DNA from: Pseudonocardia sp. TRM90224
Lineage (GTDB): Bacteria > Actinomycetota > Actinomycetes > Mycobacteriales > Pseudonocardiaceae
Direction: 5' to 3'
Assembly (NCBI RefSeq): GCF_021245725.1
Contig: NZ_JAJGSX010000058.1
Span: forward strand, 1 to 39,209
Length of the DNA: 39,209 nucleotides
The translations under genes and the position numbers were made by a program. Position 1 is the first letter of the stretch; the number at the start of each line of letters is the position of its first letter. The notes below the pieces were generated by a model. The model was not told the origin of the DNA. It made no database searches and was given only the letters and a program-made list of their open reading frames with translations. Shown here one piece after another: positions 14,361 to 22,501 of this stretch.

Positions 14361-15401
14361 ATGAGCAGCATCTCCGGCACCACCGATGCCGTGGTGTCGT
14401 TCGGCGAGGGGACGCTCCGGCCGTCCCGTTCCGCGTCCGCCCGGCTCCAACGCCTGCTGCACCAGCGGCCGATCCTCGGCCCGATCGCCGTGCTCCTCCT
14501 GGCGATTGCCGTGTTCTCGCTGGTCAGCGACCGGTTCCTGGCGGCGGCGAACCTCGGGCTCGTGCTCGCCCAGGTCACTGTGATCGCCACGCTCGCCCTC
14601 GGCCAGACGCTCGTCATCCTCACCGCGGGAATCGACCTCTCGGTCGGCGCCATCGCGGTGTTCACCTCGATCCTGATGGCGAACGCGTCGCACGGGCTCG
14701 GCGTCCCCGGCCCGGTGGCGCTGCTCGTCGGGCTGGTGCTGGGCACGCTCATGGGCGCGGTGAACGGGCTGCTGGTGACCCGGTTGAAGCTGCCGCCGTT
14801 CATCGTCACCCTCGGCACGCTGAGCATCTTCTTCTCGCTCAACGCGGTGGTCTCGCGCAGCGAGACGATCCGCGGCACCGACATGTCGCCCGTGCTGACC
14901 TGGACGGGCACGACGTTCCCCATCGGCGACTTCCGCATCACCTACGGGTCGATCATCATGTTGGCGCTGTTCGGCGTGTTCGTCTACGTGCTGAGCAGCA
15001 CCGCGTGGGGCAAGCACGTCTACGCCACCGGCGACGACATCGAGGCGGCCCGCCTCGCCGGCATCAGGACCAACCGCGTGCTGCTGTCCGTCTACGTCGT
15101 CGCGGGGCTGGTGTACGCGGTCGGCGCCTGGATCCTCATGGGCCGGCTGGGTTCGGCCAGCCCCAACGTCGGCGTCGAGTACAACCTCGACTCGATCACC
15201 GCGGTGGTGCTCGGCGGCACGAGCCTCTTCGGCGGGCGTGGCCTCGTGGCGGGGACGCTGGTCGGCGCGTTGATCGTCGGGGTGTTCCGCAACGGGCTGC
15301 AGCTCGGTGGCGTCGACGTCGTTTGGCAGGGGCTCGCCATCGGGGTGCTGGTGCTGATCGCCGTCGCCATCGACCAGTGGATCCGGAAGGTACGGGCATG
15401 A
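14361..15401 (+). CDS. frcC: Sugar ABC transporter permease, FrcC/RbsC-like
   Basis: A 346-residue inner-membrane permease of the BPD_transp_2 (RbsC/FrcC) family. Eight to ten hydrophobic segments are visible. Family signatures include ALGQTLVILTAGIDLSVGAI, the GAVNGLLVTRLKLPPFIVTLGT block, and the cytoplasmic loop YATGDDIEAARLAGI that contacts the ATPase, then GGTSLFGGRG near the C-terminus. ATG 14361 follows an AGGAAGG tract by about 13 bases, a somewhat long spacing. Its stop overlaps the start of the ATPase gene as ATGA (15398-15401), indicating translational coupling. Confidence 0.92.
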   Translation: MSSISGTTDAVVSFGEGTLRPSRSASARLQRLLHQRPILGPIAVLLLAIAVFSLVSDRFLAAANLGLVLAQVTVIATLALGQTLVILTAGIDLSVGAIAVFTSILMANASHGLGVPGPVALLVGLVLGTLMGAVNGLLVTRLKLPPFIVTLGTLSIFFSLNAVVSRSETIRGTDMSPVLTWTGTTFPIGDFRITYGSIIMLALFGVFVYVLSSTAWGKHVYATGDDIEAARLAGIRTNRVLLSVYVVAGLVYAVGAWILMGRLGSASPNVGVEYNLDSITAVVLGGTSLFGGRGLVAGTLVGALIVGVFRNGLQLGGVDVVWQGLAIGVLVLIAVAIDQWIRKVRA

Positions 15402-16189
15402 CCGCCGTCGTCGACTCCCGCGAACCGGTGCTGCAGGCCCGCGACCTGGTCAAGCGCTACGGCGCCGTCACCGCGCTCGCCGGGGCGGACCTCGACCTCT
15501 ACCCGGGGGAGATCCTGGCGATCGTCGGGGACAACGGCGCGGGCAAGTCGAGCCTCATCAAGGCGCTGTCCGGCGCGCTGGTGCCCGATTCCGGCGAGAT
15601 CCGCCTCGACGGCGAGGTCGTGCGGTTCACCAACCCGATGGACGGTCGCCGGGCCGGCATCGAGACCGTGTACCAGACCCTGGCGCTCGCGCCGGGCCTC
15701 GACATCGCGGAGAACCTGTTCCTCGGTCGCGAGCTGCGCCGACCCGGCTTCGCCGGCACCGTGCTGCGCCGGCTCGACCGCAAGCGCATGCGGGCCGAGG
15801 CCCAACAACACATGAGCGACCTCGGGATCGCCACGCTGCAGGACATCGGACAGGCGGTGGAGAGCCTCTCCGGTGGGCAGCGGCAGGGGGTGGCCGTCGC
15901 CCGCTCGACGGCGTTCGGCAGCAAGGTCGTGATCCTCGACGAACCCACCGCCGCACTGGGGGTGAAGGAGAGCGAGCGGGTGCTGCAGCTGATCCGCGAT
16001 GTCCGCGACCGCGGGCTCCCGGTGATCCTGATCAGCCACAACATGCCCCACGTCTACGAGATAGCCGATCGCATCCACGTCCATCGGCTCGGCCGGCGGC
16101 TGACGGTGACGACCCCGGGGTCGCACACGATGGCCGAGACCGTGGCGCTGATGACCGGAGCGATGGAACCCGCACGTCACGCCTCCTGA
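15398..16189 (+). CDS. frcA: Sugar ABC transporter ATPase, FrcA-like (single domain)
   Basis: A 263-residue single-domain ATPase. Walker A GDNGAGKSS (44-52), the Q-loop (VYQTLAL), signature LSGGQRQ (157-163), Walker B VVILDEP (ending at 183) and the H-loop (LISHNMP) are all intact. Sugar importers of the ribose type often have a double-length ATPase; the single-domain form is typical of the Frc system. It overlaps the permease gene by 4 bases. The stop is followed after 14 bases by the XRE-type regulator, with a good ribosome site between, so the operon probably continues. Confidence 0.9.
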   Translation: MTAVVDSREPVLQARDLVKRYGAVTALAGADLDLYPGEILAIVGDNGAGKSSLIKALSGALVPDSGEIRLDGEVVRFTNPMDGRRAGIETVYQTLALAPGLDIAENLFLGRELRRPGFAGTVLRRLDRKRMRAEAQQHMSDLGIATLQDIGQAVESLSGGQRQGVAVARSTAFGSKVVILDEPTAALGVKESERVLQLIRDVRDRGLPVILISHNMPHVYEIADRIHVHRLGRRLTVTTPGSHTMAETVALMTGAMEPARHAS

Positions 16190-16203
16190 GGAAGGAGAAG
16201 CGC

Positions 16204-16644
16204 ATGTCCACCCACAACGAGGTCGGTGGCAACAGGACCAGCTCGTTCGGCTGGGAGCTGATCTCCCGGCGCGTCGCGTCCCGGCTCTCCCAGAGCACGT
16301 TGGCCGAGGCCGCAGGCGTCTCGCTGCCGTGGCTGGTGAAGCTGGAGCAGGACCGCGGGCGGCCGTCCGACGAGGTCTGCCGCCGGCTCGCCCACGGCTT
16401 CTTGCCGAACGGCTCACCGCTCGAACGCGCCATGCTCGACCTGCGACTGCGCCGAGCGGCAGGCCAGTCGCTGGTGACGCTCAGCGGGCAGCGGCGACCC
16501 CCGGAGCGGGTCCTGCGCCTCTACGCCCGCGCGGCGCAGCTGCTCGACGAGAGGGACGCCCGGTCGCGGGCGGCGGTCCGGCAACGCATGGCGCGTGGCG
16601 AGCTCGCGGTGCACCACGACGTCGCGAGCCGGCAGGCGGGCTGA
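16204..16644 (+). CDS. XRE-type helix-turn-helix protein
   Basis: A 146-residue probable DNA-binding protein. GGAAGGAG lies just before ATG 16204. The helix-turn-helix reads RVASRLSQSTLAEAAGVSLPWLVKLEQDRGRPSDEV (about residues 24-59), close to Xre/Cro-type domains with the usual SQ.TLAE..GVS..W...LE pattern. The rest is an Arg-rich helical tail without a recognisable effector domain. It sits directly downstream of the sugar importer with the same orientation. A role in the same regulon is inferred only from position. Confidence 0.75.
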   Translation: MSTHNEVGGNRTSSFGWELISRRVASRLSQSTLAEAAGVSLPWLVKLEQDRGRPSDEVCRRLAHGFLPNGSPLERAMLDLRLRRAAGQSLVTLSGQRRPPERVLRLYARAAQLLDERDARSRAAVRQRMARGELAVHHDVASRQAG

Positions 16645-16670
16645 GGCATGGGCGTCGACACGGGGGAATC

Positions 16671-17810
16671 ATGAGAAGGATGCGGGCGTCCAGCACGCCT
16701 CAACAAGAACCGACCATCGACGAGACCGACCTCGCGCTGCTCAACGCGATGCAGCTGAGTCCGCGCGCTCCGTGGTCGGAGATCGCGGGTGTCGTCGACG
16801 TCGACGCGGGCACCCTGGCGCGCCGTTGGGAACGGCTGACGGCGAACGGCGCGGCCTGGCTGGCCGTCGATCCGGGGTTGCCGCGGGAAGGCCGGATGGC
16901 CTCGGCCTTCGTGGAGGTCGATTGCGACATGGACCAGATCCTGCCCGCGGCGACCGCCTTCGCCGCGGACCCGCGGGTGGCCTCGGTCGCCTTCGTCTCG
17001 GGCAGCTGCGACCTGCTGCTCACGGTCTACGCGGCCGGCCTCGACGCGATGTCGCGGTTCATGCTCCACGGCACCTCGGCGGTCTCCGGGATCCGCTCCG
17101 TCCGGAGCCACCTCATCTCCCAGGTCGTCGTGGAGGGCAGCCGGTGGGAGCTGGGCGCGCTGGACCCCGTCCAGCGTCGCCGCATCGGGCGCCCGACCGT
17201 CCACCCGGCCGTAGCCGGCACGCTGCTGCCCGACGACGAGCTGCGCGAGCTGCACCAGCTGCTGACCGACGACGCCAGGATGGGCATCAGCGAGCTGGCA
17301 GCGCGCTTGGGCGTGAGCCGGCCGACCGCGCGGCGCCGCCTGCATACGGCGCTGGGATCGCGGCAGCTCGTCGTGCGGTGCGACGTGAGCCAGCCGCTGT
17401 CGGGCTGGCCGGTCTCGGTAGCGATGTGGATGTCGGCGCCGGCCGACCAGCACGCCGCGACGGCGGCCGCGCTGGCGGCGATGCCGGAGACGCGGCTGAC
17501 CGTCGGGATCGTGGGCGGGCCGGCAAACCTGATGGTGATGTCGTGGTTGCGCCGGCTCGAGGACATGCACCGGCTCGAGGCGGTGCTCGCCGAGCGGCTG
17601 CCCCGCCTGCGTGTGGTGGACCGGGTGGTGACGATGCGGCGGATCAAGCGACTCGGGCGGTACCTCACCGAGGAGGGCTACGGCACGCCGGCCGTCGTGT
17701 TCGACCCGTGGCGGGAGCCGGTGGCGGCCGGTGGCCTCGACCGGCCCAACGCCGCCTACGTCAACGCGTTCATGCAACGGTCGGCACACCGCGGGCTCGA
17801 CCTCGCCTAG
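16671..17810 (+). CDS. Duplicated AsnC/Lrp-type transcriptional regulator
   Basis: A 379-residue regulator built from two Lrp-like halves. The first HTH (IDETDLALLNAMQLSPRAPW to LARRWERL) and effector-like half are followed by a second HTH (DELRELHQLLTDDARMGISELAARLGVSRPTARRRL) and a second half. This double architecture is common in actinobacterial AsnC-family proteins. ATG 16671 is preceded by GGGGGAA at good spacing; ATG 16680 is an alternative. It lies 26 bases after the XRE gene. Its TAG stop is read from the same CTAG tetranucleotide that holds the stop of the convergent gene on the minus strand. The ligand is probably an amino acid or related small molecule, from family knowledge only. 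Confidence 0.85.
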   Translation: MRRMRASSTPQQEPTIDETDLALLNAMQLSPRAPWSEIAGVVDVDAGTLARRWERLTANGAAWLAVDPGLPREGRMASAFVEVDCDMDQILPAATAFAADPRVASVAFVSGSCDLLLTVYAAGLDAMSRFMLHGTSAVSGIRSVRSHLISQVVVEGSRWELGALDPVQRRRIGRPTVHPAVAGTLLPDDELRELHQLLTDDARMGISELAARLGVSRPTARRRLHTALGSRQLVVRCDVSQPLSGWPVSVAMWMSAPADQHAATAAALAAMPETRLTVGIVGGPANLMVMSWLRRLEDMHRLEAVLAERLPRLRVVDRVVTMRRIKRLGRYLTEEGYGTPAVVFDPWREPVAAGGLDRPNAAYVNAFMQRSAHRGLDLA

Positions 17811-18634
17811 TTCGGGACGCAGCCGTCGACGGTGGCCGCGCGGGCCTCGGCGCGTGCGGCCCTGACGCGCAGGACCTCGGCGAAGCCGGCGGCGTCGGGC
17901 ACCGGAAGCTCCTGGGTGCCGGCCCGATGCGTGACGACGACGCTCTCGCCCGCAACGGCGTAGCGCTCGTGGCCGTCGACCGTGAGCCAAGGCTCGCGGC
18001 CCGAGACGTGACGCACGTCGACGGCAGTGATGTTGGAAAGCTGAATGGGGAGGGCCCACACGGTCGCCGGCGCCGTTTGCGCGAGGACGACGAGCAGCTC
18101 GTCCTCGAGCACGACCTGGTCCATCACCGCCACGGCCGGCATTCCCCGCTGACTTGCCCTGACCCGCATGGTGATGTCGATCGGGAGCAGTCCGAGCTCC
18201 GGTCGGAGTGGTTGCAGAAGAATGCGCCGCGCGGCCGTGAGCAGGGCGAATTGTGCACCGACTAGTGCGATCGGCAGGATCGCGGAAACCGATTCGGTGA
18301 CGCCGCTGCCGGCATGGGCCGAATAGGAGCTCGACACCAGCCAGAGTGCAACGGCCTGGGGAACGGTCACGGCCGAGCCGCGCACCAGCCACGCGGCCGG
18401 GCGACGGCGGCTCGGGCTGCGCAGCTCGGCCAGTACCAGCACGGCGACCGGGCCGAGACCGGTCACGACAGCGATCGCCCTCGACCACACCGAGTCGGGA
18501 TGGCCCATCCAGAAGAGGGTGATCGTTGCGGCGAGAACGAGTAGTCCGAGGGTGATCGCGGCGAGCAGAAGGGCCCGCGCGATTCGGAAACGCGACCGGG
18601 CGGCGCGCTCTGCCCGCCCGTTTTCGATCTTCAT
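17807..18634 (-). CDS. Small membrane protein, paralogue of the 21532-22281 product
   Basis: A 275-residue protein with a basic N-terminus, about four transmembrane helices (ALLLAAITLGLLVLAAT, AIAVVTGLGPVAVLVLA, a third around VPQAVALWLV and a fourth around AILPIALVGAQFALL) and a soluble C-terminal domain of about 130 residues. The C-terminal domain aligns with the second small membrane protein of this cluster (shared pattern PW.....-AG..-VVV.H..G...LPV..A..F..V...R). ATG at 18634 is chosen over the earlier possible start at 18718 because GGAG lies at suitable spacing before it. I do not recognise a named family. The gene converges with the AsnC-type gene and overlaps it by 4 bases. Confidence 0.7.
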   Translation of the reverse strand: MKIENGRAERAARSRFRIARALLLAAITLGLLVLAATITLFWMGHPDSVWSRAIAVVTGLGPVAVLVLAELRSPSRRRPAAWLVRGSAVTVPQAVALWLVSSSYSAHAGSGVTESVSAILPIALVGAQFALLTAARRILLQPLRPELGLLPIDITMRVRASQRGMPAVAVMDQVVLEDELLVVLAQTAPATVWALPIQLSNITAVDVRHVSGREPWLTVDGHERYAVAGESVVVTHRAGTQELPVPDAAGFAEVLRVRAARAEARAATVDGCVPN

Positions 18635-19072
18635 GGAAGCTCCGCGGGGAGTCGGTGAGATGAGCCCGCACAATGAATTCTGCGCTCCGGTTCGGCGCCT
18701 CGGTGGAACTGCTGCCAACTGGTCGCTCCGGGGACGTTCGATGCGCGAATCGGTAACGTCGGAACGTCGTTCGAACGGCTGGGAGAACTGAGCGGGAATT
18801 GAGCACGATTCGGTATGGAATCGGCTGCTCCGGTCGGCTGAGAATGTTCAGGTCACGCCTTGTGCAGCCGAGGCGGACAGGGGAGCGCCCCGCCCCCCAA
18901 AGGGGCCTCCATGGGGCCCGGGCCGTGCCTCACCAGCGCGGTTCGGGCTCCCGTCCGCACACCGGCCGGTGCCGGGGGTGGCCGAGGGGTGCCAGGAAAG
19001 CCACTTTCCTGTCCTGTGGCGCCAGGAAAGTGGCTTTCCTGGCAACGTGTGCGTGCGCGTTCGTCGGGGTTG
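18635..19072. other. Intergenic region with palindromic element copy B
   Basis: 438 bases between two minus-strand genes. It holds the upstream region of the 17807-18634 gene, including a CGTTCGAACG palindrome at 18768-18777, a run of GC-rich inverted sequence around 18880-18925, and repeat copy B close to the stop of the ATPase gene. I see no supported coding sequence here. Confidence 0.6.
18991..19043 (+). repeat. Double-palindrome element, copy B (GCC-arm variant)
   Basis: First hairpin GCCAGGAAAG (18991-19000), CCA, CTTTCCTGTC; second hairpin GCCAGGAAAG (19021-19030), TGG, CTTTCCTGGC (19034-19043), the latter with a perfect 10-bp stem. It begins 30 bases beyond the stop of the minus-strand ATPase gene. 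It abuts, in reverse orientation, the 13-base sequence CGCACACGTTGCC (read on the minus strand, 19053-19041) that also adjoins copy F and lies near copy C. Confidence 0.9.
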
Positions 19073-21181
19073 TTACGTCTGGGGGGTCGGGTCGCCGTCG
19101 AACTCCTGCTGCCACAGCAGCTCGGTGATCCGTTGCACGGCCCGGTCGCGGTGGCGTCGGTACGTGCTGAGCGGCAGCTTGAGCGCAGCTGCCGCCTGCT
19201 CCTGCGTCGGGTCGGGCTGCACGAACGCCCGGACGGCCACCTGGTGCAGCACCAGCTTCCGCGGGTCCTCGCGGAGCATCTCGACGGCCGCGAGCAGCAC
19301 CTCGCGCAGCGCGGCTTCCGGCGGCTGTGTCCGGCTGCGCATCCGCACGACGGGGGAGCGCAGCAGCGGGTTGAGCGCGAGCCGCCCGGTCAGGTGCAGA
19401 TCGCGCAGCGCGTCGCGCACCGCCGCCGCGAAGTCCGCCTCGGAAAGCACGTGCCCCGGGAGCGCGCCCGATGGCTCGACGGGGCCGCCGAGCTCGCGCG
19501 CGGTGGTGAGCTCGAGCCACTCGTCGATCCCGACGACGCGCCAATCGTGCGCGTAGACGGCGAACGTGCGCGCGTCGATGTCGTAGTCGGCGGCGGGCAC
19601 CCGGCTGAAGTCGAGGTAGTCCATGATCGAACGGCACATCGGCTTGCTGTCCGAGACCCCGACGAGGTCCCACGACCAGCGCGAACGCGACAGCCCGGCC
19701 TCCACCCTGGCCATCGCCGCGAGTGTGAAGCCGAGCGTCGACAAACCGGTCGGTGAGTCGTCGAGGAGGAACCGCCACGCCATGACGGCCTCGCCCGGGC
19801 GGGGCGGGCCGGCCCGCTGCGCGAACTCCCACATCGAGCGGGCGCCGGGATCAGCCGCGATGTCGCCCGCGCTGCACTCGTGCAGCGCGAGGAACCCGCC
19901 GAAGCTGCGCGGCTCGCCGTCCTCGCCGCGGATGACCTTGAACGCTCCGGGCTGGCGTTCGAGCCAGTGGTCGAGCATCGCCGCCTGCTGCGGCCCGTGG
20001 CGTTCCTCGGTCATCGCGAGCAGCACGGGACGATCGTGGGGCTGGACCGCGTCCAGGTACGGGATGCGCCCGTCCGGCCAGCGCATCGTCGAGGCGAGCA
20101 GCGGGTGGCTGCGCGCGACGAAGATCGCGTCGGCGATCCGGCGCTGGGTAGCACGCTCGTCGGCGGTCCGGCGGACGTTGTCGACGAGGTAGCGGCGGAC
20201 GCGTCGGTGCAGGTCGGCGTAGCCGTCGCCGTCGCGCCACCGCTGGTCCGCATCGAGCACGTCACGCGCGAGGGCCGAGGGGTACAGCCCGAAGGGCCCT
20301 TCCTCCATGAACGACAACGTGCGCAGCCAGCCGAAGAGCCCGCTGCTCCCGTCCGGGCCGAGAACGGAGCGCAGCAGGTCCTCCGTGGTGGACCTGGCGT
20401 GCGCGGCGACGTCGAGGGCGATCTGGTGCGCGGGCGACGGGACGGCGTCGATCACGTGCGAGAGCAGCGCGTTCAGCACCACCGGCACGTCTTCGAGCCG
20501 CCGCGGAACGGCGTCGGCCGGGTACCCCCGGCGGTACAGCGAATCGACGAGGAGGGACAACGTGAACGGATGGCCGTGGCTCAGCGCGACGAGCCGCTCC
20601 CGCAGGGCGGCCGGCACGTCCTCGACCACGAGGTAGTCGAGCGCGTCCTGCGCCGGCAGGTTGTCGAGGCGGACGACGTGCAACAGGTCGCGCCACGCGG
20701 GATCGGCGAGCCACGGCGCGACCGGGCGCCGCCGCCCGGCGACGACGACCAGCGCGCCGCTGGGGAGCGAGGTGAGGAACTGCTCGCGGAACCACGGGTC
20801 GATGCCTTCGAGCAGCTCGTACCCGTCGACGAGCAGCAACGGCCGAGGTACCTGGCTGAGCGCCGCGATCGGGTCGTCGAGGTCGCCCGCACCGAGCGCC
20901 GTCGAGAGCGCTGCGAGCACACCGCTCGGTGTCGGCGTGATGCGGCACGCGTCGATCCGGGCCACCGTCGCGCCGAGCCCGGTCGCCTCGTCGCAGAACA
21001 CGTCGAGCAGCGACGTCTTGCCGATCCCGCCCGGGCCGTGCACGAACATCACCGAGAAGGGCGGTGCCTCGACGGTGAGCGCCGCGCGGAGCTCGTCGAT
21101 CTCGGTGCGGCGCCCGGTGAAGCGCCGCCGCCGAGCGCGGCGCAGCTGATCGGACAGCGACTCGGTCCTCATCAGCACCAT
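19073..21181 (-). CDS. STAND/AAA-type ATPase with C-terminal sigma-region-4-like HTH
   Basis: A 702-residue ATP-binding protein. Walker A GPGGIGKTS (49-57) and Walker B RPLLLVDGYELL (about 113-124) define an N-terminal NTPase domain resembling NACHT/STAND proteins. A long middle region follows without a motif I can name securely; part of it (about GAFKVIRGEDGEP to MAWRFLLDD) is reminiscent of GNAT folds, at low confidence. The C-terminus carries a helix-turn-helix (DPTQEQAAAALKLPLSTYRRHRDRAVQRI) like sigma region 4. Similar actinobacterial ATPases exist without assigned function. The start may be ATG 21181 or GTG 21178 behind GGGGGGAG. It lies between two paralogous membrane protein genes on the same strand, which suggests a shared signalling role (inference). 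Confidence 0.8.
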   Translation of the reverse strand: MVLMRTESLSDQLRRARRRRFTGRRTEIDELRAALTVEAPPFSVMFVHGPGGIGKTSLLDVFCDEATGLGATVARIDACRITPTPSGVLAALSTALGAGDLDDPIAALSQVPRPLLLVDGYELLEGIDPWFREQFLTSLPSGALVVVAGRRRPVAPWLADPAWRDLLHVVRLDNLPAQDALDYLVVEDVPAALRERLVALSHGHPFTLSLLVDSLYRRGYPADAVPRRLEDVPVVLNALLSHVIDAVPSPAHQIALDVAAHARSTTEDLLRSVLGPDGSSGLFGWLRTLSFMEEGPFGLYPSALARDVLDADQRWRDGDGYADLHRRVRRYLVDNVRRTADERATQRRIADAIFVARSHPLLASTMRWPDGRIPYLDAVQPHDRPVLLAMTEERHGPQQAAMLDHWLERQPGAFKVIRGEDGEPRSFGGFLALHECSAGDIAADPGARSMWEFAQRAGPPRPGEAVMAWRFLLDDSPTGLSTLGFTLAAMARVEAGLSRSRWSWDLVGVSDSKPMCRSIMDYLDFSRVPAADYDIDARTFAVYAHDWRVVGIDEWLELTTARELGGPVEPSGALPGHVLSEADFAAAVRDALRDLHLTGRLALNPLLRSPVVRMRSRTQPPEAALREVLLAAVEMLREDPRKLVLHQVAVRAFVQPDPTQEQAAAALKLPLSTYRRHRDRAVQRITELLWQQEFDGDPTPQT

Positions 21182-21531
21182 CCGCTCCCCCCAGGCCGGC
21201 CAGACCCCCTACCCGCTGCGACATACGGGAGTCGATGTTCGCGCCCTGCTGGGAAGTCGCCTCACGTTCTGCCGGATTCGGTCACCAACGGCGGCCGTGG
21301 TGCGCGTACCGGTAACGCAATCCGGCGCCGTGACCGTTGCGCCGACAACACCCGCGCGTGGGCAAGACGGGTGCGGGACGCACACGTTGCCCGAGCCGCG
21401 CCGGGCTCGCGGGGAGGGCAGGAAAGCCACTTTCCTGCCCTGTGAGGGCCGGAAAGTGGCTTTCCTGCCCTCGTGGGTGCGCGGCGCCGTCCGCCCGCGC
21501 GGGGCACGGCGGTGGCCATCGCGCAGTCGAG
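21182..21531. other. Intergenic region with palindromic element copy C
   Basis: 350 bases between the ATPase gene and the second small membrane protein gene. It contains the ATPase gene's upstream region near 21182-21300, the flank motif CGCACACGTTGCC at 21379-21391, and repeat copy C. I find no supported coding sequence. Confidence 0.6.
21416..21470 (+). repeat. Double-palindrome element, copy C
   Basis: GGGCAGGAAAG (21416-21426), CCA, CTTTCCTGCCC (21430-21440), linker TGTGA, then GGGCCGGAAAG (21446-21456), TGG, CTTTCCTGCCC (21460-21470). The outer GA/TC pairs extend the whole into one long inverted repeat. It lies about 60 bases beyond the stop of the minus-strand gene ending at 21532. The hairpin GTGCG-GGA-CGCAC lies upstream at 21371-21383. 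Confidence 0.92.
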
Positions 21532-22281
21532 CTACTCGACCCGCGCCGCCGCGACGGCGCGGACGCGGGCATTCGCGACGGCGCCGAAGTCGGCCGCATG
21601 CAGAACGGGGAGGACGCGCTGGCCGCTGGTGTGCCGGACCACCAGCACGTCGCCGGCCGGGGTGGGGAGCCGGAGGTCCTCCAACACGAACCACGGGTCG
21701 TCAGCGGGGACGGTCGGGCGGACGTCGATGTCGAGCACGGCGGCGAGCGGGATGTGCTCCTCGTAAGCGTGGGTCAGGCCTTGCTGGGCCCTGACGACGA
21801 TTTCCGTTCCGGTGAGTGTCACCGCATGCGGATTCGTCCACGCCGGTTGGTTGCCGATCGGGCGGATTCGCACCTTGATCTCGACGTCGGTGTCGCCGAG
21901 ATCGGCGCTCAACGGATATCGCAGCGCCCGGAATGCGGCGATCGCCGGTAGCGAGAGCGCCGCTGCGGCGACCGGCGCGACGAGCCATCCGATCGTGTTG
22001 TCGACGACCAGGCCGACGGCGACGCCCTGGACCAGCGCGACGCCGATCGACCGGTTGCGGAACCTGGAGGGCGCGGTGCCCGTCGGGTTCCGCCGCTCGT
22101 GCCACACGAGCCCCAGCGCAGGTACGACCGCGACGATCGTCGCGGCGATCCCGGCGAACCGCGTCAGCTCGGTGGCCATCGCGGCCACGACGACGGCCGC
22201 GGCGAGGTGCGTCGCCCACGTCGCCGCCCGCCAGGTGCGGTGTCGTTGCCGGCGCTGCTGCGCCGGGCAGGTCGTCGCCAT
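21532..22281 (-). CDS. Small membrane protein, paralogue of the 17807-18634 product
   Basis: A 249-residue protein. The N-terminal half has about four hydrophobic helices (THLAAAVVVAAMATEL, FAGIAATIVAVVPALGLVW, IGVALVQGVAVGLVV, GWLVAPVAAAALSLPAIAAF). The C-terminal soluble half ends PWFVLEDLRLPTPAGDVLVV..TSG..VLPVLHAADF and aligns with the paralogue across the ATPase gene. ATG 22281 is chosen because AAAGGG lies eight bases upstream; the frame could begin at 22338 but that has no ribosome site. It is divergent from the histidine kinase gene. No named family is recognised. Confidence 0.72.
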   Translation of the reverse strand: MATTCPAQQRRQRHRTWRAATWATHLAAAVVVAAMATELTRFAGIAATIVAVVPALGLVWHERRNPTGTAPSRFRNRSIGVALVQGVAVGLVVDNTIGWLVAPVAAAALSLPAIAAFRALRYPLSADLGDTDVEIKVRIRPIGNQPAWTNPHAVTLTGTEIVVRAQQGLTHAYEEHIPLAAVLDIDVRPTVPADDPWFVLEDLRLPTPAGDVLVVRHTSGQRVLPVLHAADFGAVANARVRAVAAARVE

Positions 22282-22501
22282 CGCACAACCCTTTCTCGAG
22301 TGCGGATTCTGCCTTGAGTTAGAAGGGTCGTAAGCCAAACTTAAACGAGTCTGAAATGCTGGCCTTTACTGCAGATCGGGAAATTTACCATATTGAGCGG
22401 CGCAGCTCAGCGACTGGTCAACCAACTGACCGATTGGTCGGCTGCAGGCTCGTCGGTGTAGCAGGTCGCTCTAGCGGGAGGCCGAGCTGTACCGTCCCGC
22501 C
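22282..22501. promoter_or_regulatory. Divergent promoter region with TGGTC dyads and leaderless -10
   Basis: A comparatively AT-rich stretch (22310-22400) separates divergent genes. GGTCA (22416-22420) and TGACC (22427-22431) form an inverted repeat, overlapping GACC-GATT-GGTC (22428-22439), so three TGGTC-like half sites occur within about 25 bases. TACCGT (22490-22495) lies six bases before the kinase GTG at 22502, the leaderless geometry also seen at the LacI gene. The binder is unknown; the adjacent response regulator is a candidate. Confidence 0.45.
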
